The position numbers were made by a program, and so were the translations under genes. DNA of 64,000 bases from Alviniconcha marisindica (taxonomy: Eukaryota; Mollusca; Gastropoda; Provannidae), in contig JABMCL010000188.1 in NCBI GenBank assembly GCA_018857735.1, positions 2,461,001-2,525,000 on the forward strand, in the 5' to 3' direction. The notes under the pieces were generated by a model, which had not been told where the DNA came from, ran no database searches, and was given only the letters and a program-made list of their open reading frames with translations. Positions 57,974 to 64,000 of the stretch are shown one piece after another (the stretch's first letter is position 1; each line of letters begins with the position of its first letter).

Positions 57974-60900
57974 GTAGATTACTCGTCCACGGTTTTTGCC
58001 CTCTCACTCCCTCCATGAATCTGTTTCTCCAACCGCCATCTGTGCGGGACTGATCTACATCCCTCCCACCCAACAACTCCCGTAATACGCTCCACACTGT
58101 CACCTTTGACCCCGTGTTTACATATATTTAAGGTCGAGCGTCGTGGAGCTGATCGTGTGTTGATTCCTGCGTTACAGTTCATTCTGCGTGAGATTACGGG
58201 CCTGCCCTCCGAGTGGGGGGGTTACATCATGGTGGACGGAGCCCCCTCCAGCCTTGACCCGGCCGACAAGGGGTCAGTGACCTTGAACCTGCTGCACTAC
58301 GGCCCCTGGTCTGGCACGGGCGTGACCTCTATCTTCAACCTGCAGCAGTACGCCCCCACTCTCGTCAGGGAGCGCTTCAACGTCGACATCCTCGACAACT
58401 ACCAGCAGTACCGCAGCGCCGCCGGCGAGAACGACGTCTTCAAGTGAGTTGTAAAGGTGCTATGACCTGACGAGAGCGACGTCATTTATTGAGTTGTAAA
58501 GGTGCTATGACGTGACGAGAGCGACGTCATTTAGTGAGTTGTAAAGGTGCTATGACCTGACGAGAGCGACGTCATTTAGTGAGTTGTAAAGGTGCTATGA
58601 CGTGACGAGAGCGATGTCTATTATTGAATTGAAGGTGCTATGACCTGACGAAAGCAACACCTTTTTGTGAGTTGTGAAGGTACTATGACCTTACGAGAGC
58701 GACGTCGTTTAGTGAGTTGTGAAGGTGCTGTGACCTGACGAGAGCGACGTCGTTTAGTGGGGGCTTGTAAAGGTGCTTTTTGACATCTGACGAGAGCTTG
58801 CTATGACCTGACGAGAGCTGGTCATTTTGAGTTGTAGAGGTGCTATGACTACGAGAGCGACGTCGTTTAGTGAGCTGTAAAGGTGCTGTGACATGACGAG
58901 AGCGACGTCATTTAATAAGTTGTAAAGGTACTATGACCTTACGAGAGCGACGTCGTTTAGTGAGTTGTAAAGGTGCTATGACCTGACGAGAGCTGTGTCT
59001 GTTATTGAGTTGTAGAGGTGCTATGACTGACGAGAGCGACGTCGTTTAGTGAGCTGTAAAGGTGCTATGACCTGACGAGAGCGACGCATTTTAGTGAGTT
59101 GTGAAGGTGTTATCATCTTACGGGAGTGACGTCGTTTAGTGAGTTGTAAAGGTGCTATGACCTGACGAAATCGACGTCGTTTAGTGAGTTGTAAAAGTAC
59201 TGTGAAAAAGTACTATGACCTGACTGACGAGAGCGATGTCGTTTAGTGATTTGTCAAGATGCCCTGATCTGACGAGAACGTCTTTTAGTGAGTTGTCAAG
59301 ATGCTGTCACCAGACGAAAACGACATCTGTAAGTGAGTTGTAAAAATGCTCTGATCAGACGAGAACGACGATTTTAAGTGTGTTGTAAGATGACATCTAC
59401 ACCAACTTGACATTGCCACATATCTCACGTGACACTGTACATCTTAGATCCAGACTAACTAACTACTGTTGATGCTGCCACTGCTACTAATATTGCTAGT
59501 GTCTGCGGTGCCCATTCCGCAATGAAAATATGCTCAAAGAGCTTTACAATTTCCGTACAGTTCCGAGCGAAATGCAATTCTGTACAACGAGCGTCAACAT
59601 TAACTTTAGTTTGACCTTTTACAGGAACACTACATTACATTGATGCAGCACTGTACTTTTAAGTTCGTTGCCCAATGTCCATACGCAACGCGCTTATCCG
59701 GTGACACCATGTAACACCACAATGATGTCACAACACACTGACGGCACTGCTTCTTTCGGTTCGTGACCCAACATATGCATCGACAATACGCTGATCTACT
59801 GATGTCATGCAGCACCACAATGACGTCACTGACGTCACGCTGTACCTTTCAGCTCGTGGACAGAAATGTACACCAAAAAACGCTGATCTAGTGACGTCAT
59901 ATAGCACCACAATGACATCACTAACATTTCAGTGACGCCACTCTGTACCTATTAGCAACATGTACAACGACAAGACGCTGATCCATTGACGTCGTGTAGC
60001 ACCACAGTGACGTCGCTAACGTTTCACTGACGTCACTGTACCTTTCAGCTCGTGGACCAACATGTACATCGACAAGACGCTCATCCAGTGACGTCGTGTA
60101 GCACCACAATGATGTCACTAACATTTCACTGACGTCACTCTGTACCTTTCAGCTCGTGGCCCAACATGTACATCGACAACATTCTGGTCCAGAGCAACGT
60201 CTTCAGCAACAACACCAAGCTTGACGAGTTTGTGGAGGTGCTGTTGGGGGTGGTCAACTCGCCCACCGTGGACTCCAACATCAGGTGCATCGGACGTCTG
60301 ATGGGAGGTAGGCAGCGCACAGCCAACGGGAAGGGGATAGCTCAGTGGTTAGAGCGCCGGACTCGTGATTGAAAGGTCGCGGGTTCGAATCCCTGCAGGA
60401 GCGGCGGGAGAATTTTCTTCTCCAGGGTCGACTTTCTGTGCTGACTCTTATTTCGGTATCCGTTCCACCCCCGTGTAATATGTAACTGGGAAGAACTTTT
60501 TTCCGCAGTAGCACGTAAAAGACCCCGGTCATTCTGCCAAAAGTGCAGGTGGCAGGTTACAGCTAAACACGCATACACCTTACGTATGTGGCTTTGCATG
60601 AAGTGACATGGTGCATGGTTGTATGGTGTACACAGAACTTGCGCCGAGACGGCAGCAGTTTCATGTGGCACCAGCCATGTCAGCGCTGTAAGTACACCAC
60701 TTCGGTGGATATCCAAAAAACTCGCTATGAAAAGCTAGTCACTCACGTAGAACCACATGCGAGCGCAGTGAGTCTGCTCAAGAGAGCGGAGAATAGCGCT
60801 ATATAAGCGATCATCAATCAAAAGGGCCGGGAGGGTACAGAGGAGAGGGCGGGTGTAGATTTTGTAAGAGTGGGTGTGGGTTTCACGACAGACGGGAAGG

Positions 60901-63211
60901 GTGGGTGTGGATTTCGTAAGAGGCAGGAAGAGTGGGTGTGGGTTTCGTAAGAGGCAGGAAGAGTGGGTGTGGGTCTCATATGAGAAGGGAAGGGTGGGTG
61001 TGGGTTTCATAAAGGATGGGAAGGGCGGGTTTCATGAGAGACGGGAGGGGTGCGGTGGGTTTGATAAAAGATCGGAAGGGTGGGTGTAGGTTTGATCAAG
61101 GACAGTAGGGGTGGGAGTGGGTTTTATAAGAGATGGGAGGAGTAGGTGTAGGTTTCATAAGAGATGAGAAGGGTGTTTTTTTATGAGACGGGAAGGCTGG
61201 GTGTGAGTGTTATGAGAGACGAGAAGTTTTTTCTTCTTCTTCTGAGACAGGAAGGGTGGGTGTGGGTTTCATAACAGACGGGAAGGATGGGTGTGGGTTT
61301 TATGAGAGACGAGAAGGTTATTTTTATTTTTTATAAGAGCCGGGAAGGGTGGGTGTGGGTTTTATAAGAGCCGGGGGGGGGGGGGGTTTTTTTTTTTTAG
61401 AGGGGTGGATGTGGGTTTCAAAACGAGACGGGAAGGGTGGGTGTGGGTTTTATGGGAGACTAGAAGGTGGGTGTGGGTTTATAAGAGCCGGGAAGGGTGG
61501 GTGTGGGTTTCATAAGAGACGAGAAGGGTGGGTGTGGGTTTTAAAAGAGACGGAAGGGGTGGGTGTGGGTTTATTTATGAGACGGGATGGGTGGGTATAG
61601 GTTTCATAAGAAACGGGACGGGTGGGTGTGGGTTTTATAAGAGACGGGAAAGGTGGGTGTGGGTTTTATAAGAGACGAGAAGGGTGGGTGTGGGTTTTAT
61701 AAGAGACGGAAGGGGTGGGTGTGGTTTCATTTATGAGACGGGATGGGTGGGTATAGATTTCAAAAGAACCGTGACGGGTGGGTGTGGGTTTTATAACAGA
61801 CGAGAAGGGTGGGTGTGGGTTTTGTAAGAGACGGAAGGGGTGGGTGTGGGTTTTTATAAGAGACGGGAACGGTGGGTGTGGATTTTGTAAGAGACGAGAA
61901 GGGTGGGTGTGGGTTTCATAAGAGACGGGAAGGGTGGGTGCGGGTCTCTTAAGCGCCGTTACGCGAGGAGTGGGTGTGCGGCATTGTCGATGGAGATGAG
62001 AGGATGGGTATGGCGCAGTGGTGTCAGTGACTTGCAGCCTGACGTCATGCAGGGTTATGACGCCGCTTTATTTCACGACGTCACACAGGTCAGATCTCGG
62101 CGCAGGCCGACAACAACGACGCGCTGACTGGGGAGTACCGTGACGCGGTGATGTCCATGACCTGTGGTCTGACGTGGCGAGACAGCATCCTGAAGGAAGA
62201 CTACTACGTGTCTCTGGCCACGTCGAGTGCAGATTCGTTCAGGGTGGGTACAATAATCCCCTCCTCCTCTTTCTCCTCCTTCTCCTTCCCAGTACACACC
62301 AGGCTGGTTTGATAGTGAACGAGGGAGAGTGTTATATTTCCTGTCATCATCATCGCCGTATTCCTTGGTGGGCAGATGTGAGCTCGGGGCTGTTGCAGTA
62401 ACTAATTTTCCTCGTCAAATGTCACATTTTGAGGACGCAGTGTCAGGGAGAGTATTGGCACGGTGCTCGCTCTCGCCGTCGTCATCATGATGAACTCCTG
62501 GTTATTGTAATCAATTGTAATGCGTAAGGTTTATTTATAGAGTGCGCTAAGCAATGCACTCGAGGAATGTGCTCACAGCCCTTGAGAAAGAGAAGAGGAT
62601 GTAGAACCAAAGCAACAACCAAAACAGAAACAAAAGTAACAAGACAACAGCACCAGAAGCAGCAGCAGCAGCAGCAAGAAGAATTAAAAAAATATTCTTC
62701 TCAAAACAACCACAAAATAATATGAGCAAAAAGAAAAAGAAAAATAAAGAATAAAAATAAAGAATTCTGTTCATATCACATACTTAACAAACAAATTCAA
62801 ATTCAAAATACTTTATTGTCCGTTGCAGTCACAACAATTAAACACACACGCACACACACACACGCACGCACGCACGCACGCACGCACGCGCGCACAACAA
62901 CAACAACAACAACAACAACAACCAAACGAAAACTACATCACCACCCTAACTGCATCTGAAAACGCCAACTCCAATCAGTATACCAATATCATTTAATAAA
63001 GCCATGATTATGATTGCAGCAATTCGGCAAAGGTGTGGACCCTCGCTTTGCACCGGAAAACCTGGAGGACTGGAAGAGTGAGGTGTACGGCAGCAAGTAC
63101 TCTTCTCTGCTGGAGACGAAAAGCCGCTGGGACGTGGACAACTTCCTGTGGGTGCACAACCACATCGCCTCCGACTTCCGCCTCAACTGCCGATACGGAA
63201 GGTGTCACTAG
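53020..63211 (+). CDS. Gene 2: BBE-like FAD-linked oxidase, 8 exons, 5' partial
   Basis: Exons 53020-53192, 54129-54264, 56296-56607, 57573-57641, 58178-58443, 60153-60307, 62089-62243 and 63020-63211 join in perfect phase to give 485 residues and a TAG stop. Residues ~20-207 form the FAD-binding PCMH fold: LILEAQTADDVRKGV, the loop SVRGANAQ, TVQSGATWQDVY, GGISPLSRSLGLVSDNLLSA, VVLADG and ALRGGGFNWAVPVSF. Residues 423-485 are the C-terminal berberine-bridge segment (YGSKYSSLLETKSRWDVDNF; canonical form has YDPxN). Family members oxidise alcohols, sugars or alkaloids using FAD and O2 and are usually secreted. The usual covalent-FAD residues look absent: His of GGH aligns with N49, and Cys of GTCPT aligns with N115. 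About 30-50 N-terminal residues, presumably with a signal peptide, are missing upstream. The substrate is unknown. Confidence 0.88.
53255..53330 (+). repeat. Degenerate copy of exon A end plus donor
   Basis: GACCTATGACTATATACATG then GGGTGATAACTGCGG resembles the exon A junction GACCTACGACTACACGGGCAG|GTAACTGGGG. It is a single diverged copy. Confidence 0.5.
53440..54128 (+). repeat. ~44-bp minisatellite copied from exon B acceptor edge
   Basis: About 15 units contain GACGTGACGCACTTTGTGCA, GGCTGAGCAATGACGCAAAT. The exon B junction reads TTTTTGCAG|GCTGAGCAATGACGG, so each unit contains the acceptor and the first ~14 coding bases. Units far from the exon have GCAGACTGAACAAAGAC variants. Confidence 0.94.
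54129..54264 (+). CDS. Gene 2 exon B: FAD-binding domain
   Basis: One base completes Arg (AG|G), then 45 codons follow, phase 0 out, residues 58-103: LSNDGGFVIDVSGLRSV and GSVTVQSGATWQDVYSA. This matches the family pattern of IDLS.L..V followed by G(A/V)xWxxVY. The acceptor is CTTTTTGCAG and the donor is GCA|GTAAGT. The upstream array (53440-54128) repeats the acceptor and the first ~15 coding bases. A SINE begins four bases into the intron. Confidence 0.9.
54269..54575 (-). mobile_element. tRNA-derived SINE, copy 2
   Basis: The same family and orientation as the element at 50364-50670: shared GTAAACATG, GCTTAACGTCCACAGAAACC, TACCTATCGCTACACTGTCA and GGCAGCGATGAGAACCATTTTAA-like blocks. The tRNA-like head (rc: ACCTCGGTTCAATACC) is degraded and truncated by the following G-rich array. 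It sits directly behind the exon B donor. Confidence 0.78.
54580..56290 (+). repeat. 1.7-kb G-rich minisatellite in intron B-C
   Basis: About 23 units of roughly 65-80 bp: GAGTGGAGAGATGACTGAAG, GAAACTTGGGGTGTGTGAGT, then 8-20 G. The last unit blends into the exon C acceptor (AAACTTGACTTGCCACACAC, AG|GTGGAGAAC). GTGGAGA occurs both in units and at the exon start, so an acceptor origin is possible but weak. Very strong G-quadruplex potential in the transcript. Confidence 0.93.
56296..56607 (+). CDS. Gene 2 exon C: core of FAD-binding domain
   Basis: This exon has 104 codons in phase 0/0, residues 104-207. It contains GTNPTDGV, where most BBE-like enzymes have GTCPTVGV with the Cys bound to FAD; then GGISPLSR, GLVSDNLLSAQVVLADG, and ALRGGGFNW followed by SFTFRLH. 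These are the best family diagnostics in the window. The acceptor is GCCACACACAG and the donor is CAG|GTCAGT. It follows a 1.7-kb G-rich intronic array. Confidence 0.93.
56880..57572 (+). repeat. ~50-bp minisatellite copied from exon D acceptor edge
   Basis: About 14 units contain TTGTTTGTTGGCAGATGGTA, CATGTTGTACAGCACGTTGG and TGATGTGTG. The exon D junction reads CTGTTGGCAG|ATGGCATCTG then GTGTACAAG. One unit (57405-57455) retains ATGGCATCTGTGGAC, almost the true exon start. Confidence 0.94.
57573..57641 (+). CDS. Gene 2 exon D
   Basis: This is a 23-codon exon in phase 0/0, residues 208-230, MASVNAVYKIYVDG to GRDALK. The ATG is an internal Met, not a start. The acceptor is GTCTGTTGGCAG and the donor is AAG|GTCAGC. 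The array before it repeats TTGGCAG|ATGG. One unit near 57411 keeps the longer match ATGGCATCTGTG. Confidence 0.85.
57838..57972 (+). repeat. (CA)n microsatellite
   Basis: CA repeat with ACATACAGGCACACACAACA interruption, preceded by a GCGCGCGC run. Confidence 0.97.
58178..58443 (+). CDS. Gene 2 exon E: substrate domain
   Basis: This exon has 88 codons plus two bases, residues 231-318: FILREITGLPSEWGGYIMVD, SVTLNLLHYGPWSGTG, NVDILDNYQQYRSAAGENDVF. It fits the family's substrate-domain pattern of an alternating sheet followed by helices. The acceptor is CTGCGTTACAG and the donor is AA|GTGAGT. The intron just after it is an array of this exon end plus donor. Confidence 0.9.
58426..59390 (+). 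repeat. ~46-bp minisatellite copied from exon E donor edge
   Basis: About 19 units contain GTGAGTTGTAAAGGTGCTAT, GACCTGACGAGAGCGACGTC and ATTTA. The exon E end reads GGCGAGAACGACGTCTTCAA|GTGAGTTGTAAAGG, so units copy ~20 coding bases plus the donor. Units decay toward 59390. Confidence 0.94.
59391..59640. other. Intron E-F, unique part with dispersed-repeat piece
   Basis: Mostly unique. ATGCTCAAAGAGCTTTACAA at ~59533 resembles the dispersed repeat near 40790. Confidence 0.45.
59640..60152 (+). repeat. ~104-bp minisatellite copied from exon F acceptor edge
   Basis: Five diverged units contain GTACCTTTCAGCTCGTGGAC, CAACATGTACATCGACAAGA and CGCTCATCCAGTGACGTCGT. The exon F start reads CTCGTGGCCCAACATGTACA, TCGACAACATTCTGGTCCAG and AGCAACGTCTTCAGC. 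The match covers the acceptor and about 65 coding bases, the longest exon portion captured in any array here. Confidence 0.93.
60153..60307 (+). CDS. Gene 2 exon F
   Basis: One base completes Asn (AA|C), then 51 codons plus one base follow, residues 319-370: SWPNMYIDNILVQSNVF, TKLDEFVEVLLGVVN, IRCIGRLMG. The acceptor is GTACCTTTCAG and the donor is G|GTAGGC. Its first ~65 bases resemble the ~104-bp tandem unit upstream. A tRNA-derived SINE lies 25 bases downstream of the donor. Confidence 0.88.
60333..60823 (+). mobile_element. tRNA-derived SINE, second family
   Basis: It begins GGGGATAGCTCAGTGGTTAG (A box TAGCTCAGTGG) and has a B box GGTTCGAATCC about 35 bases later, so a tRNA-like polymerase III promoter. 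A ~350-bp unrelated body follows (AAAAGACCCCGGTCATTCTG, GTGCAGGTGGCAG) and a 3' end GCGCTATATAAGCGATCATC. It is a SINE, not a working tRNA, because the tRNA part runs straight into the body. It lies 25 bases past the exon F donor. Confidence 0.88.
60835..61960 (+). repeat. ~31-bp G/A-rich minisatellite in intron F-G
   Basis: More than 30 units contain GGGAAGGGTGGGTGTGGGTT and TTATAAGAGAC, with some T and G homopolymer expansions (61220, 61375). It is not derived from an exon edge. Confidence 0.94.
62089..62243 (+). CDS. Gene 2 exon G
   Basis: Two bases complete Gly (G|GT), then 51 codons follow, phase 0 out, residues 371-422: QISAQADNNDALTGEYRD, MSMTCGLTWRDSIL, SLATSSADSFR. The acceptor is GACGTCACACAG and the donor is AGG|GTGGGT. 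The phase match with exons F and H is the main support beyond continuity. Confidence 0.85.
62244..63019. other. Intron G-H: dispersed-repeat piece and microsatellites
   Basis: A CT-rich stretch follows the donor. At ~62520-62600 TTTATTTATAGAGTGCGCTA marks a dispersed-repeat piece. CACACG and CAACAA microsatellites lie at 62842-62930. No exon seen. Confidence 0.55.
63020..63211 (+). CDS. Gene 2 exon H: BBE C-terminal segment and stop
   Basis: This exon has 63 codons plus TAG, residues 423-485, entering in phase 0 after TATGATTGCAG. It holds the BBE C-terminal signature Y-G-x-x-Y-x-x-L-x-x-x-K-x-x-W-D-x-x-N. The usual Pro after Asp is Val here (WDVDN). The protein ends with a short Cys-containing tail. 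Confidence 0.92.
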   Translation, partial: QFGKGVDPRFAPENLEDWKSEVYGSKYSSLLETKSRWDVDNFLWVHNHIASDFRLNCRYGRCH

Positions 63212-63815
63212 AAGGTTGACCGAGTCGACGTGGCGATGAAGCGGATGCTGTCGCAGCCATGTCAGTCTAGGAACAGCAACCAGTATGAATTCTGCCTAAA
63301 AAAAGAAGATGAAATTTCATGTTAGCCTACGCATCTTCCGTCTTCTTCTTTTTTTAATTGTATTTTTTCCTAACAATATCTGACTGTCTCCTGTCAGATT
63401 CAGATAGACTGTTCTGTCTGCATACACAGTGCATAGACTGTTCTGTCTGCATACACAGTAGGCTAAGTTTTCCAGTTCAGAATGTTGTGTTGATAATCCA
63501 TTTTCGTGCATGGTCTGCACAGGTATCTGAACTCATGGCAATAAGCCTTGCGTTTTTTTAATGCTCGTGTGCTGAATACGTTTGTCCAAACTCACAAGAG
63601 CTTGAATAAACTTTGTTTAAACCATCTGAATACCTCGATAGTTTGATGGATAAGAAAAAGATCCCAAACGTTTAAGTTAGATAGTATTCAGTTATTCCTA
63701 TTTTTTTCTCTCACTGAATTACAATGTTTAACGTGATCATGAATACTGAACAACAACCAAAGTTTTAGATCTTGTCATCATGTTTTCTCGTTATACAATA
63801 TTATAAGTTCATTTT
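63212..63815 (+). other. Gene 2 probable 3' UTR and flank
   Basis: Unique AT-rich sequence after the stop codon, containing a 34-bp direct repeat (AGACTGTTCTGTCTGCATAC at 63407 and 63437). Confidence 0.5.
63605..63610 (+). promoter_or_regulatory. Candidate polyadenylation signal, gene 2
   Basis: AATAAA lies about 390 bases after the gene 2 stop, in unique AT-rich sequence. A second AATAAA occurs near 63820. Confidence 0.5.
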
Positions 63816-63879
63816 GGAATAAATTTAGGTAAGTAAAGCATGGCTATCATCCTTGGTATGTTGTGCATATGCGCGCGCG

Positions 63880-63896
63880 TGTGTGTGAGTATGTGT

Positions 63897-63978
<82 letters not shown>

Positions 63979-64000
63979 CACACCAAAACCACACACACAC
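63880..64000 (+). repeat. (GT)n microsatellite at the right edge
   Basis: GT tract to about 63977, then CACACC and CACACACAC to the window end. Confidence 0.96.

Noticed and set aside
60333..60405. Possible functional tRNA gene
   Set aside because: A and B boxes are present, but the 3' side does not close an acceptor stem and the sequence continues into a typical SINE body with a distinct 3' end.

Overview
The window is animal nuclear DNA. It has spliced genes with GT-AG introns, introns many times longer than the exons, tRNA-derived SINEs, a truncated non-LTR retrotransposon, long microsatellites and a very high load of tandem repeats. The repeat style suggests a marine invertebrate, most likely a mollusc and perhaps a gastropod. 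That is inference; nothing here fixes the species. No bacterial-style operon, CRISPR array, rRNA or convincing functional tRNA was seen.

Two plus-strand genes can be rebuilt by chaining exons whose splice phases agree. Gene 1 (570-36534, 5' end outside the window) has ten visible exons. They encode the last ~570 residues of a glutamate-, glutamine- and lysine-rich coiled-coil protein with a short acidic, His-rich tail. I could not name it. Its seventh visible exon carries one extra base that breaks both the reading frame and the phase chain. Gene 2 (53020-63211) has eight visible exons encoding ~485 residues of an FAD-linked oxidase of the berberine-bridge-enzyme-like (BBE/VAO/PCMH) family. 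Both residues that usually tether FAD covalently appear to be replaced. Its first exon or exons are missing or only tentatively placed (candidate at 50088-50180).

The region between the genes (36535-53019) holds no recognisable gene. It contains minisatellites, microsatellites, pure G and C tracts, an old SINE copy, a LINE 3' end inserted inside a minisatellite unit, and a perfect 17-bp hairpin.

The most striking feature is the relation between exons and tandem arrays. At many exon edges the adjacent intron is filled with a minisatellite whose unit is a copy of that exon edge with its splice site. Acceptor-derived arrays precede gene 1 exons 1, 2, 4 and 8 and gene 2 exons B, D and F. Donor-derived arrays follow gene 1 exon 2 and gene 2 exon E, with weaker cases elsewhere. 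Exon 2 of gene 1 has one on each side. Tens of decoy splice sites therefore sit beside the true ones, and the introns seem to have grown by repeated duplication of their own boundaries. Most long open frames here are artefacts of arrays whose unit is a multiple of three or lacks stops.
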